Made by a program: the position numbers and the translations under genes
In this document: positions 35,190 to 47,862 of the stretch, in pieces
Layout: every line of letters starts with the position of its first letter
How positions within the stretch are numbered: the stretch's first letter is position 1
Assembly: GCF_011075055.1 (NCBI RefSeq)
Contig: NC_058137.1
Span: 9,533,463-9,597,462 of the forward strand
Length of the DNA stretch: 64,000 nucleotides
DNA from: Mangifera indica
Taxonomy: Eukaryota > Streptophyta > Magnoliopsida > Sapindales > Anacardiaceae
Direction: 5' to 3'
Notes under the pieces: generated by a model
Seen by the model: only the letters and a program-made list of their open reading frames with translations
Databases searched by the model: none
What the model was told of the DNA's origin: nothing

Positions 35190-35555
35190 GGCCGAATGAC
35201 TATTTCCATCCCAAACCTTATTTAATTTTAATATATATTATTAGTTTAATTTTATTAACAAAAATAGTCGATGGATGGATGGATAAATATATTTTTATAG
35301 TAGTGAAATTAGAAATTACCCTAAATAAAATTCGACATTTTGGTTTCTGGTTTGGTAGTTGTTAAGATGAGGAGAGTGTCATATTGCACTCTCTTATTAT
35401 GTTTCATAATTTTGAATAAAATGAAATTTTTTCCTTTCACATAACTGTTTTCACCAACAAAAATAAATGAAATGTGGATAAAATAATTTTTTCAAACTTA
35501 AAAAGTAAACAATCATTATTTCATCAAAATTCCGGTGGAAAATAGTCATTTGGCC
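35190..35555. mobile_element. MULE-type MITE 2
   Basis: Left end GGCCGAATGACTATTTCCAT; right end (reverse complement) GGCCAAATGACTATTTTCCA. About 366 bp. Inner similarity between the arms fades after about 30 bp. No convincing target duplication. Confidence 0.6.
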
Positions 35556-36132
35556 TACTTGGCTTTCTATAATGGGGCAATTGATGAAACTCTCCTTATC
35601 CTAATGAATCAATAAATTTTTGATGACCTGCAGATGGGCAGAGATAGAGACTAATTACATTCTTTAATAAGCAATATGTCGATGGCCCCTCCCTCAAATT
35701 GCCTTGTGAATGTGACATTTCCAACTTTTAATTCGTATTGCATAATGGTACGATCTACATGGTTATTCATTGAGATAGACATCCCCAAAAGTTTTATTCT
35801 GCGGTTCCCCAGGATAGGACTAAATTCTTTACTAAATGTTTAATCACCCGTGGTGTGTTTCTCTTTGAAACCCACACAATAATTGACTAAACTTTTACTG
35901 TTAAATCACATGCTCGTTTCATTCAAAAAAAAAAAACTTTTTCGTTTGAATAATAATATTTTATCACCAAAATCAATTTTTTTAATTAAAAAATAAGCAA
36001 ATACCATGCACCCATATACCTTTAAGTTTCCATAGTTAAATGGATATTTGATTCACATCTCCATGAATGTTCTGAAATTAATGTTAGCAGATGGAGTCTT
36101 GTGTTTACCAAATAAGTTGCTGTATGACTTAC

Positions 36133-36253
36133 CTCTGCCCAGAAATGGCTACACAGTTTTGCATTGGATTGCATACATACTATGAAATCCTCATTCTCTC
36201 TACAAACAATATTGAAATCCAATTTTCCGTCCGTGAGTGCGATTTTATTCAAC
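36133..36253 (-). other. Orphan exon-like segment
   Basis: On the minus strand an acceptor ATACAG precedes 36253, and a strong donor GAG|GTAAGT follows 36133. The 121 bp between them is open in one frame (contains ALTDGKLDFNIVCRENEDF). GC content and amino-acid mix look coding. I do not recognise the family. It could be the remains of a host gene broken by the surrounding MITEs, or an exon of a gene with other exons not found. Confidence 0.35.
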
Positions 36254-36556
36254 CTGTATATTGTCGTTGTCCCACTTAAGCTAGAATAAATATCTAGAAA
36301 GTGGCTGTCACTTGGAGAACATTCATAAAGATAAGGCTTAATTCTTTAGTAACTAGTGGGGGAAGCAAAACCCAAGCCAGTCGCTTCAATTGGATATAAA
36401 ACAACTCTCACTTGATAATGGACTTCACTTATCAAATTTTAAAATGATGATGCCATTAAATGAACAATTAATCAAATACCATAAGATCGATTTTTATTTA
36501 TATTGGGTTTTCCAAAAATATATGATTAAATATGGCCTTTCTGGGCATACTAGTGC

Positions 36557-36751
36557 TCATGATGAGGAAGCTCGAATTCCATACGTTTCAAGAACAAACC
36601 ACAAGTCGCCGGCGACATCCTTTCCATTGAAAATATTGTACCAGTGAACAACCGGCATTTCAAGTCTTGGCATATTATTCAAGTCATGGTTTCCGAAAAA
36701 TAACGTCAAATGTCTTAAAAAAGTAACTTTTACTGGTAATTTTTTAAACAA
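36557..36751 (-). other. Orphan open frame, possible second gene fragment
   Basis: 64 codons on the minus strand (contains LEMPVVHWYNIFNGKDVAGD). The hydrophobic/aromatic composition looks like real protein, unlike most short frames here. It lies upstream, on the same strand, of the exon-like piece at 36133-36253, so both may derive from one gene. The family is not recognised. Confidence 0.3.
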
Positions 36752-37043
36752 ATAAATTGTATAAATTTAATTGTATGAACTCAGATGATGACATTTAATT
36801 GAATTATTTTAGAATAATAAAAAATAAATAATCACATAATTTAATTATAAATTATTATTTTATTTTATATTAATAAATTTATATAATTTATTTATATACA
36901 TAGTATTACTCTATTTCAAATTTCATATATAGATAATGACTAATAAATTTTCTCAAATATATTTCTCCATTGCAAGCAACTAAAAATTAATTTATATAAA
37001 TAAATAATCCTCATTATCTTATTTTATACAAATAAGTTTGCAT

Positions 37044-37046
<3 letters not shown>

Positions 37047-37096
<50 letters not shown>
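37047..37096. repeat. (AT)n microsatellite
   Basis: About 50 bp of pure AT. The copies of TTTTGTATTACTCTATTTCAAATNTCATATAT at about 36902 and 37097 on either side form a diverged direct repeat. Confidence 0.9.
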
Positions 37097-37100
<4 letters not shown>

Positions 37101-37668
37101 TATTACTCTATTTCAAATGTCATATATGGATGATGGTTACAAATTTTCTCAAATGTATTTCCCCGTGGCAAGTTTTTTTTTTTTTTTTTTTTTTTCTGAG
37201 CAATTTGGCCCTTTAATTGCTTTCAAGTTTTAGGGACTTCGTCAGTTACTATGTAACATGGATTTCCCCTATTTTAGCTAAGGCCTAAAGACTTGTACCC
37301 ACCCAAAGTATAGTGAAATTCTAAAATCTCACCTTTCGAACTTTCAAAAATTTAAATACTCATTTATAGATAATTTATATTGAAAATCTTATTTAGAGTT
37401 AGAGATAAAATCGTTATTTATAAAAAAAAAATTTAAAAATTAAAGTTTTATCATAGTTTTAAAAATCTCATAATTTCTCTCCAATCCAAAGTTTGAAAAA
37501 TAACCATTTTTTTCTAAGGTTTTTTCCTTTTCTTTTTTATAACGATGAGTCTTCATGATAAAAATGACAAATTTTCATATTTGTCTTAGTTGAAGACGTT
37601 CGGAAAGGGAAGGGAGAGAGACCGAGAAGGAGAGATAAGGAGGGAGAGAAGATGGTTGATGGTTAGAG

Positions 37669-37889
37669 ATGGTGAATTGTTGCTGAAGAGAAGACGAAAA
37701 AGCCCTAGGGGGAAAATGGTCATTTTTCAAACTTTGGGTGGGAGAAATTATGAGTTTTTAAAACTAGGAAGAAAAATGTGATGGTGAATTGTTATTGAAG
37801 AGAAGACAAAAAAGCCTTAGGGGGGGAATGGTCATTTTTCAAACTTTGGGTGGGAGAAATTGTGAGTTTTTAAAACTAGGAAGAAAAAT
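37669..37889 (+). repeat. Tandem duplication of ~110 bp inside MITE 3
   Basis: Two direct copies (about 37669-37779 and 37780-37889), from GATGGTGAATTGTT to AACTAGGAAGAAAAAT, with only a handful of differences. Confidence 0.9.
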
Positions 37890-38038
37890 ATTATAAAATT
37901 TTAGTTTTTAAAATTTTTTTAGTAAATAACTGTTTTATCTTTAATTCTTACTGAGATTTTTAACAAAAATTAACTCATAGATAGATATTTAGATTTTTGA
38001 AAATTGAAAAGTGAGAACAAGATTTCACAATCCCTTTA

Positions 38039-38520
38039 GGGGGCGTTTGATTTGGGTAATGTTTGATTACTAAAATAGAAAGATTACCTTGAAGATAGAT
38101 TACTTATAAGATTACTAGATATAAATGATTACTATATTTGATAAAATTTGATAGATATAAATAATTATTGTGTTTGGTTAAAGGTAATAAAAGATTACTA
38201 GTAAATTATTTTATTTAAATGCCATTGAATATAATTATTTTTAAATATTTTTTATATTATTTGCCATATTAATTAAAAATAAATTTATTTTTATCTCAAA
38301 AAATTAATAAATAATAATTTTTTTATAATAAACTCAAGATTACCCTAGTAATCTTTAAATACCTAAAGTGAAGGTGGTAATCAGATTACCACCTATATTA
38401 CCTGTCAAGTCAGCATTGGTAATAGAAGATTACTGTAATATTTTATTACTGACAAACCAAATAAGGGAATAAAAGATAGATTACCAAAGTAATAATAAAT
38501 ACCCCCAACCAAACGCACCC
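38039..38520. mobile_element. Tourist-like (PIF/Harbinger) MITE
   Basis: Ends GGGGGCGTTTGATTTGGGTA and, reverse-complemented, GGGTGCGTTTGGTTGGGGGT. TTA flanks both sides (38036-38038, 38521-38523). It is 482 bp with many AGATTACC/GGTAATCT blocks and no coding capacity. Confidence 0.8.
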
Positions 38521-38700
38521 TTAGTGGAAACAAGTCTTTCAACCTTTTGCTAATAATGTTAGATAATTAATTTTCAAATAATGAATAATAGATTGAATGA
38601 TAAGTTTGTAGCATATATCAAAGAGAAAGAAAATCCTTTTGTGGGTTACATAGTGAATAGTATAACAAAAATGTTTCTCTCAATATTGTTTATAAATTTA

Positions 38701-39379
38701 GGCAAACGGAGTTACTTCCCACCCAAAGTTTATTGAAATAATATGCCACCCTTTAAATTTGAAAAAGTTCAATTTTCACATGTTATCTATTTCAATTAGT
38801 TAATTATATTAAGTAAAAGAGAAAGAAAATCATTTTACATAAATTTTTCTATTTTCTTTTTCTCTTCTCTTGCTTCTCTTCTTTTCCTAACTTTTCTATT
38901 TTTTATTCCCCCCATGTTTTTTCTAATTTCCCTTTTCAAAACTTTAAAAGGCACACTATAATTTTAAAAAAATATTAGGAGATTTAATGAAATTTAGGGG
39001 GTTTGGAAATTGAAAAAAGTTCAAGGGAGTTGTTGAAAACTATAAATTCTTCTATGCCCCTCAATAATTTAAAAAATGTCATTATACCCTAAAAAATTGA
39101 CTAAACTGTAACATTTTAAAGTTTGTTTGAATGTTGAAATTTTTTAGGAGTTAAAGTGATAAATTTATATATTAGTGAAAATATATTAATAATTTGCCAT
39201 TTATATTAACTCTTAATAACAATTTTGTAATTTTAATAAAATGATAAAATAATTAATTTTAAAAAAATAACAAATTCACTAATAGATTTAGAGAATGGAT
39301 GAAAATTTGATTTCTTAAAATTTTAAAAAATAAGTCTTTTCGTTTCTTCCAACCTTGGGTGTGAAATAGTCAGTCGGCC
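38701..39379. mobile_element. MULE-type MITE 4
   Basis: Left GGCAAACGGAGTTACTTCCC then ACCCAAAGTTT; right (reverse complement) GGCCGACTGACTATTTCACA then CCCAAGGTT. It belongs to the same family as MITEs 1-3. The 9-bp flanks do not match, so the boundaries are less sure. Confidence 0.55.
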
Positions 39380-40927
39380 TTATCTTGTGCTATTTCTTGG
39401 TGCATCAACCAACTGTGATGCCGTGGGGGGCGCCATATCAGGGTAGGCCCAGCCCACCCCGATATTAGAAATTATAGAATATTTTTTGTTTAGGCCATTC
39501 TCAATTTAGGAAAATATGAGGATAAATTTACTAAACCCACTCTTAATTTTAAACCGATTTGGAAAAAAAATAAAAATATGTTAATAAGCCTACTCTCAAA
39601 TTGGCCAAAATTAGAATTATTAGAAAATTTGTCTTGATATAAAATCAAACTCTAAATTTAATGTAAATTTAAATTAGGTTATCACTCAAACACTACATTT
39701 ATAAAAAAAACTCAAAGCCCATGTCAATTGGAATTAGGAAAACTAATTTTAGAAACTAAATTTCTTCCTCTAGATCTATAACTTGATATTGACAACTATA
39801 CTTGACGATTTTGTCTCCAAAGACATGATTTCACTCTTTTCAAAAATAGTGTTAAACTAAATAATTAATATTTAAATATATTATTCTAACTTGATTTTTT
39901 TATTAGTATCTAACGAGATATATGAATCTTTAATCTAGATGATTAAACATTGATTTAATGACTGGATTCAAAGTTATAAAATCTAAAAATTGATTACTTA
40001 TCTAGTAAATTTTATCAATATTTTTGTAAACCATTATGTATTTTATTTATATTAGAATTGTGATTAGGCTCTAAATTTTGTGTAAAATATTTTTTATGGA
40101 TTGTGACTGATCGTTAGATTCTGTAGTCTGTTTTTCCTTTTTGATCTGTCTTGCATTTCTTTTATATTATTTCCCTTATTCAAGAATTGGTGCTTTTTTT
40201 TAATTAAGTTTTCACTGTTTGATTAATAAAAAATAGTAGAGTTGTTAAGATAGGGTTGGATCCAAATCGAACTGGATTAGTAACGAAAGCTAGGTCAACT
40301 CGGTTTAGTCTGATTTGTATTTATTTAATTTGATTGGAGTAGAAAGATTTGATTTGTTTTTTAAATCAAGCTAAACTTAAACTGGGAGGTGTTTGACTCG
40401 ATTCAATTTGAGTTTGACTCAAATCGGTGATTTGAATTTGTGGTTTGATCAAATTTGAATTTATAGCTCGAATCCGTTGTTCAAATTCGTAACTTGGTTT
40501 GTCTCGAATTCATAGCTCAAATTGGTGATTTTGTTTATTATTTTTGATAAAACGTGTTGTTTTGTCATGAGACATAAATTTGCATCATCGATTCAAATCG
40601 AATTCAAATTAAATCGAACTGAATCATTTTTTATTTGAGCCACCACTAATATTGGTTTGGAAAACTTGAGTTAAACTCAAACCGAACTATATTTTATTTA
40701 AATCAAATGCAAACTAATGGGGTGTTCAACCTTGATTTGATTCATATGCACCTTGACGTAGAGGGTCCCCCTCAACAAAAATCCTAATTCGCCATTGGAT
40801 GCCACACATATATATTGATCTTAGCATGGATGATGTAGCAGCATGCGGCTAAATGAAGACATGAAAAATAAAAATTATTAAGTAAGAAAAATGATGGCAT
40901 TATTTGAAAAATAGCAGAGTTTGTTTT
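39380..40927. other. AT-rich intergenic with a possible MITE fragment
   Basis: GGGTTGGATCCAAATCGAAC near 40255 resembles the end of the MITE at 48672. A matching right end could be GTGTTCAACC near 40730, but the match is weak. The sequence between has repeated AATTTGAATTCG-like strings. Nothing else is recognised. Confidence 0.3.
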
Positions 40928-41371
40928 TGTTAAGGAGAACTATATGGAAGGCGCTTGTGTAAATAGATTCAAGTTAAACGGAGAAATGTGGAAGACAAAT
41001 TATGCAAAGTTGATGACACGGTGCTTATTGAAGACACGAAGATGGAAGGAAGAACAACTGTGTTTTGAGAACAAGGCATATCTGTTATTTAGTTTCTATT
41101 TTGTAATGGAATATAAATTGAAAGAGAGTTAAGGTTCTCTTCTTTCTCTAAAAGGATAATCCATTGAAACTTGATCTGAGGGTCATTATATTTTAATTGT
41201 GTGCTTGTTGAGAGAGTAATCGAACAATGAGGACTTTTTTTCACCTCGATTGCTAACTTGGAATTCAGTTTTGTATATAAACAAGGATATATTTTTAATT
41301 GATTAATGAGATTCAGTTGAAAACTTAAGCCAAAGGTTGTGTAATTTTTTGTCCTAAGTTCAAGATTTTCA
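40928..41371 (+). repeat. Probable 5' LTR of the outer Copia
   Basis: TGTTAAGG...GATTTTCA, followed by a degenerate primer site TAGTATCAAAGTTG (41372). Its 3' partner is not in the window. Gag starts at 41430. Confidence 0.5.
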
Positions 41372-41522
41372 TAGTATCAAAGTTGTTCAACTAACATCAA
41401 TAACAGATTAAACTCTTTTTTACAATAGTATGATGAATCCAGAGAATAACTACAAAGCTTGTTCATCTATCAATGCCTCAATAGTTCAACTTGGGAGCTT
41501 TTTATCTTCGAGTCTTCAAGTT

Positions 41523-41527
41523 GTTTT
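41523..41527. repeat. Left target duplication of the Tork-like Copia
   Basis: GTTTT directly before TGTTGGTATA. The same five bases follow the other end at 48007-48011. Confidence 0.85.
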
Positions 41528-41835
41528 TGTTGGTATATTTTTTTAATTGCAAAAGTCATACTTTTATTCAATCATAAACTTCAATTTATACAACAAAAAT
41601 ATAAACTGAAATGAGCATAAAGTGGGGAATATCATGGCATAACAACTAGTCACAAACTGAAATAACAAGCTCTTGGAAACTAGGTCTTCACCATATTCTG
41701 CTAACTGAAAATTATTTGCATCACACATTTCATAAGTTGCCAACAAACCTTCAACCATGTCAACATCCTTGTCAACAACACATCAGTATCAGTAGCTATT
41801 TTGTAGCAGCAGCTCCTGAGGTATTGTATTCAACA
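41528..41835 (-). repeat. 3' LTR of the Tork-like Copia
   Basis: 308 bp, collinear with 45791-45959 plus 47868-48006. The polypurine tract (minus) AGCCAAGGAAGAG is just upstream. Confidence 0.9.
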
Positions 41836-44800
41836 CTCTTCCTTGGCTATGAAGCTGCATACTCCAAGCCTTTGTCTCAAAAACTCATACCTAGCCTTAG
41901 GAAGTGCCTTGGTTAAGATGTCAGCATTCTGATTTTCTGTTCTGCAATAGATTAGCTATATTTCACCTTTCTTTTGTACCTTTCTGAGGAAATAGAGTTT
42001 CAACTTGAAATGTTTTGTTTTGCCATGAAACACTGGATTTTTTGCAATTGAGATTGCAGCCTGGTTATCCACAAATATTTGTGTACTTTCTCCTTGCTCC
42101 ATATGCAAATCTGCCATTAATTTCCTAATCTAGAGAGCTTGATTCACAACAGTAGCTACATATTTTGCTTCTGCTGTGGATTGAGCTATGACTTCTTGCT
42201 TTTTAGAACACCATGAGAAAATACCAGAGCCAAAGCTAAAACAATAACCTGAAGTACTTCTCATGTCATTAACACAACTAGCCCAATCACTATCAGAATA
42301 ACCATAGAGACAGAAATTTTTTACTTGACTGAACTTCAAACCATAATCAACTGTCCCCTTGACATATCAACAATTCTTTTTGCTGCTTGAAAATGAATCT
42401 CACTAGCACAGTGGATGTATCTTGAAAGAAGACTTACAACATTCGTAATATCTAGTCGAGTTGCAGTCAAGTACATTAAGCAACCTATGAGGCTCTTATA
42501 AAGTCCTTCATAAACCTTTTCAGCTTCATCTTCTTTACAAAACTTCTCCTTTTGATTCATTAGAGTTGTAGTTGGCTTGCATTCCATCATGTTGAACTTC
42601 TTGAGAATTTCCTTGGCATATTTCTGTTGACATATGAAGATCTCATTTTGTTTTTGTTGTACCTCCATGCCAAGAAAAAAATGTCATTCTCCCAAGATCA
42701 GTCATCTCAAAAACATCTTTCATTTTCTTTTTAAACTTTTCAATGTGCTCTACACTACTCCCTATCACAAGTAGGCCATCAACATAAAGAGACACCACAA
42801 GTATTTCATCATAAGCCTTTTGAATATACAAAAACTTTTTGTAAAGCCTAAGTCAAGCAAATGAGCATCAATCTTGCTATACTAGGCCCTTGGTCCTGTT
42901 TTAGACCATAGAAAGCCTTTTTTAGCAAGTATACCTTCTCTTCTTGTCCTTGAATAGCAAATCCTTCAGGTTGCTTTAAAAAAATTTCTTCCTCTAAGTG
43001 TCCATTCAGGAAGGCTAATTTGACATCCATTTGGTGTATAATCTAGCCCTTTTGAGCAGCTAGGGCTAAGAGTATTCGTATAGTATCTAATCTAGCAACT
43101 AGGGCAAAAGTCTTAGAGAAATCCACTCCAAACATCTATATATATCCCTTGACAACTAGCCTTGCTTTGTGTTTGTTTACAGAACCATCAGGATTGAGTT
43201 TGGTTTTATAAACCCATTTGACACCTATTGCTTTTTTGTGTGTAGGTCTATCCACTAACTCCTAAGTCTGGTTTTTCTCAATCATCATGAGCTCCTCCTT
43301 CATTACAACAGTCCATTTCAGATCTTTTGCAGCTTCTTCATATCCTGCAGGCTCCATTACAACAACATTACACCTTTGATAAATATCAAAGAGTGATCTT
43401 GTTCCCTGATTGGTTCTTCGTCAACACTATCATTTTCCTCTTGAAATTCTAGCTTCTTGTCATCTTTCCAACTCCAACTTTCTAACTCAAGGAAGTGGAC
43501 ATCCCTATTAACAATTACTTTGTTATTTTGTGGAAAGTAGATCTTGTAAGCTTTTGAAACTAAGCTGTAGCCTACAAAGATCCCGAGTTGTGCCTTTTTA
43601 TCTAATTTGTCTCTTTTGACCTGAGGAATGTAAGAGAAACAAAGGCAACCAAATGTTTTTAAATTCAGTAGCCTAGGTTTGTAGCCATACCATACTTCAA
43701 ATGGAGTCTTTTTCTGTAAACTTTTTGTTGGCAATCTGTTCAGCAAAAAAATTGATGTGTTTGCAGCCTTTACCCAGAATTTCTTTGGTAGCCTTTTATC
43801 ATGTAACAAACATCTTGTCATCTCTATAAGTGTTCTGTTTTTTCTCTCTACAACTCTATTTTGCTGGGGAGTGTAAGAAGCTGTCCACTGGTGTTTAATG
43901 CCAACATCTTGACAAAATTTGCTGAATTTTTCTGAGGTGTATTCAGTTCCATTATCAAACCTAATCACTTGTATTCTACATCCACTTTTATTTTCTACCC
44001 AGGCCTTAAACTTCTAGAAGATGTCAACAACCTAAAAATTTGAATTTCATGAAATAAATCCAACACATTCTTGTGTAATCATCAATGAAAACAATATAAA
44101 ACTTACTACCATGGTGTTGTTTGAGGTCCTCCTACATCTGTATGAACTAGTTGTAGTTTTTGTGTAGCCCTCTAGGCTTTGTTTTGTGGAAAAGATAGTT
44201 TGGTCTACTTTTCATACTGACAAGCAACACATGCTGGAAGCTCCTCCTCCAATTTAGGCAGTCCTTCCATCAGATTATTCTTCTTCATTAAAAGTAGGGC
44301 AACATAGTGAAAATGCCTCAATCTCTTGTGCCAAAGCATTACATTACTTTCTTGTTTATGCACTGCAACCTATTCTTCTTCCAGCAGATTCAAGGCAAAG
44401 CATTTGCTTCTCATTTGGACTTTGAACAACTCCTCGCCTTCTGCATCCTTAATTACACAACTTTTGTCTTTAAACAAAACCTTGTAGCCTTTCTCTAACA
44501 ACTGACCAACACTAAAAAGGTTTTGATCAATTTCAAGAACATATAACACATCTGGGATGAGTTTCAAACTTGAGAGGCCTTCAATAGCAATCATTCCTTT
44601 GCCTTTTGCAGCAATATATGACCCATTCCTAATTTTAACTTTGGAAATAATTATTCTATCAAGCTCCCTAAAGAGCTCAAGGTCATAAGTCATATGGTGT
44701 GTACAAGCACTATCTATTAGCCAATTTTCTGTAAAGCTATTGGTGGTAAAGCATGATGTTACAAATAATTGCTCCTCATACGACTGATCAGTAGCAGTTT

Positions 44801-45701
44801 TGGCTTCTTTTTGTTGCTGTTGATTTTTGCAAATCCTCTCCATATGCCCTAACTGTCCACATTTGTTACATCTTGCATCAGGGCTCTACCAGCATCTTTT
44901 CTATGGATGATTAGTCTTTTTATAGTGAGGACAAGGTGGATAGGTTTGAGTGTTGTTGTTGTTATTGTTGTTACTGCCTGAGCTTATTCTAGGCTGTTTT
45001 TTGTTGTTTTTGTTTTTGTTGTTTTTGCTTCCACTGTTGTTCAATGACTTGGCTTGAAAAACACCCTCCACAAATCCTTCTTGTCTCATAAGCCTTCTTT
45101 GTTCTTGTGCTTGTAGTGTATTTAAAAGTTCTGCCAAGGTGATACTTGACAGGTCTTTAGTATTCTCTAGTGATGAAATTGTATCCTCGAACTTTTCAAG
45201 AATTGTAACTAGAATTTTCTAAACTATTCTTGAATCAGAAAATTCAGTACCAAACATCCTTACCTTGTTAACTATACTGAGAATTCTGTCAGAGTAGTCT
45301 TTGATAGTTTCTGACTCCTTTATCTTTTGCATTTTGAATTCCTTGATCAAATTCAGAACTTGCATGCCTCTGACTTTTTCGTTTCCTTCATACTCCTCTT
45401 TCAGGAAGTTCCAGATTTCATTTGCAGTCTTCAGTGTCATTATTTTGGTGAAGATTGTAGAGGAGACAACTGTATATAGATTGGCTCGAGCTTCAGATTT
45501 CCTTTGTTTCCTTTCCTTATGATTTTTTATTTGTGCCACAGTTGGATTATTTGGAAGAGGAGGTACTTCGTAATCATCCTTAACAGCTTCCCACAAATCA
45601 TTTCCATCAGGATAGGCTTCCATTCTGATAGCCCACATTTGATCATTTGTTCCATCAAACATTAGAGGTGCAATTGGATTGAATAAAACTTCTGAATCCA
45701 T
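41836..45701 (-). pseudogene. Tork-like Copia gag-pol polyprotein, decayed
   Basis: Gag starts at 45701 (MDSEVLFNPIAPLMFDG) with a UBN2-type domain to about 45220, then an Asn-rich linker and zinc knuckles near 44880-44950. Protease at about 44690 has DSACTHHM (usual DSGCTNHM). The integrase core is 43968-43357, with the FDNGTEYTS and PQQNRVVERKNRT stretches. RT runs from about 43240 ([13 protein letters not shown]) through MDVKLAFLNG (43030). The RT motif YVDD reads YVDG (42786-42775), losing the second metal-binding Asp. RNase H is at 42339-42130 (YSDSDWA, STAEAKY) and ends near 41850 (ADILTKALPK). Several stops and shifts join the blocks. It would have encoded the element's capsid and copying enzymes. 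Confidence 0.85.
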
Positions 45702-45770
45702 TTTTTTTTGTATGTTATGTAAAGAAAGGGTAAGTGTTTAAACTCCCTCAACCTCACAGATCTCTCAAGA

Positions 45771-45787
45771 TTTTGGCTCTGATACCA
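45771..45787 (-). promoter_or_regulatory. Primer-binding site of the Tork-like Copia
   Basis: TGGTATCAGAGCCAAAA on the minus strand, matching the canonical tRNA-iMet site of Copia elements. It is three bases after the LTR. Confidence 0.9.
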
Positions 45788-45959
45788 CTTTGTTGGTATA
45801 TTTTTTTAATTGTAAAAGTCATACTTTTATTCAATCATAAACTTCAATTTATACAACAAAAATATAAATTGAAATGAGTATAAAGTAGAGAATATCATGG
45901 CATAATAGCTAGTCACAAACTGAAATAACAAGCTCCTGGAAACCAGGTCTTCACTATAT

Positions 45960-47862
45960 TGTAATACCCTCAGGTATGTTCTAGGGGTAATTATGTCTTT
46001 TGACCTTGTTTGGAGATATTTCCAAGTGTATGTGTGTGTTTTTAGTATATATAGATATATATAAAAGAAAAAAAATATATTGAAAAAGTATGGAGGAGAA
46101 AAGTCAATAAAAGGAAAATCTTTACCTTTTGCTTACCTTTTGTTTTTTTCTATCATTCTCTCATCTCTTCCAGCTTTTTCCATCATTCTCTCGTCTTTTC
46201 CAGAAGAAGGCAATCTTCTTCCTTTCTTTGCTACATTTTTAAGAATAGTGAGTGATTGTGGGAAAGTTTTGGAAGATAAATAAGGAAAGAAAATAAGAGG
46301 AAGCACTTTAGAAGCCTTGGTAACCAAAAGATCTCTTTCTTTTTCCCTTTTCCTATGTTTATATATATATTGGATGTATGTTATATGAATATATTAGTAT
46401 GTTTTGGTGTTGATTTAAGGTGTGATTTTGGTGATAAAAGAAGTAAAACAAAGATAAGAAAGTCAACTTGTAAAGATTTGACTTGAAATAAGGTCAGGGG
46501 AATCATCCTTGATATATTGCATGTTTTAGGCTTTTGGTTCCTTGGATCTATGTTATAAATGAGGATTTTGAAGTTGAGGAATGTTGTTTTGCCATTTGGG
46601 ATGTCTATGTGTGTTATTTTGTTCATGGCAGAAAATTGCATGATATTTACAGTTTCTACTATTGTGTTCGTCCCATGTTTTAGCTGTCTTATCTGATGAA
46701 TTATAAGTGCTAATATAACTTGTTGGAAAGATCTTTAAATCTTCTTTTCAATGATATATCTTGTATGAATTAGAAACCGTTTGGGCTATTAAATTGTATG
46801 AAAAAAGAAGGCTGCCCTGCTAAATGACTGTTCTATGAATAGTACTTCGTAGTTTTAGGCAAGAAAGAAAGAAAAGAAAAGAAAAGAAAAGAAAGGAAAG
46901 GAAAGGAAAGGAAAGAAAGGAGAGAAAAAAAAAAGAAAAGAAGAAAAGAAGAAAAGAAAAAGAAAGAAAAGCAAGAAAATGAATTTGGGGCTCACGATTT
47001 AAGGGTCGTCCCAAGAGTAATGTCTAGTGAGTTATGAATAAATTTAGATGGAAACAAAATTAGTAAGATATAAGACCTGCATGCATGCTATAAACTATGA
47101 GAGGGCACTTTACACTACACCGCCTATAGTAAGGCACATCCATAGTAGGACATAGACCCACAACAGAGTCCACTCACAGTAGAACATGCTCATAGTAGAA
47201 TACAATTCAGATCACAATTGGTGTAGTGAGAGAAAGGAAAAGAGCTTGAGCTTAGAAAAGTACCAAATCCCTATAGTTAGCTTCCAAAAAGTATCAAATA
47301 GATACCAGATAGGACAAAGTATGACCCTAATAGTAAATAATGAACTAGATTACCCTCTCAATCTCTTATAGAGGTTAGAATGTGAGGTAGAGTCCCGAAA
47401 GTGAGTTAGAACAGGAAAAGAGATAGTTTACTTGATTCTTTCCCCTTGTTGAGTGTTCTTATCACTAATTTCCTTTTCTTTTCGGATTGCACATACAGGT
47501 GATCAAGGTAGCTGCAAGGCAAGGTCAGGTCAGCGAAGATAGATCCGGCTGAAGCAGGTTATCTTTGGTTTGTATTACATGCATACAGTCGCATGTTCTT
47601 GGTACTTTTAGACCTTTTTGTGATGATGATACAGTTATATATAATTACTCCACATTTTCAGATGCTTTTAGATGAGTTTTCATATGAGTATATATATCTT
47701 TTGTTTGCTTCTAAACTCTCAATTTTCTTCGAATAATTTCTAAACATTTTTAGTGATGCGTTTATTTTAAAATATTTTAAACGAAAAAAATATAAACATT
47801 TTGGATATTAATTCTTAACATTTCTTCTTCGACGGGTAGTACTTCTAGGGAGAGGTGTTACA
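45960..47862 (+). mobile_element. Solo LTR of a Ty3/Gypsy element, 1,903 bp
   Basis: Starts TGTAATACCCTCAGG and ends GAGAGGTGTTACA, giving short inverted termini. The flanks are TATAT (45955-45959) and CATAT (47863-47867); the uninterrupted LTR copy at 41690-41696 reads CATAT, so this is a 5-bp duplication with one later C-to-T. It has no primer site or coding domain. The distal ~880 bp match the fragment at 20755-21683. Confidence 0.88.
46861..46977 (+). repeat. GA-rich simple repeat (GAAAG/GAAAA)n
   Basis: About 117 bp of purines inside the solo LTR. It creates a spurious Phe/Leu/Ser frame on the other strand. Confidence 0.9.

Larger units (their letters stand above)
37282..38544. mobile_element. 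MULE-type MITE 3, carrying a nested Tourist-like MITE
   Basis: Left end GGCCTAAAGACTTGTACCCA; right end (reverse complement) GGTTGAAAGACTTGTTTCCA. Beyond the nested element the arms continue to match (GTGAAAT, TCTCAC, TTTCGAA/TTTCAA). The flanks are a 9-bp pair TTTAGCTAA (37273-37281) and TTTTGCTAA (38545-38553), 8/9. The right arm is interrupted at 38039-38520. Confidence 0.8.

Noticed and set aside
46820..47014. Phe/Leu/Ser-rich frame on minus
   Set aside because: Antisense of the GA simple repeat in the solo LTR.
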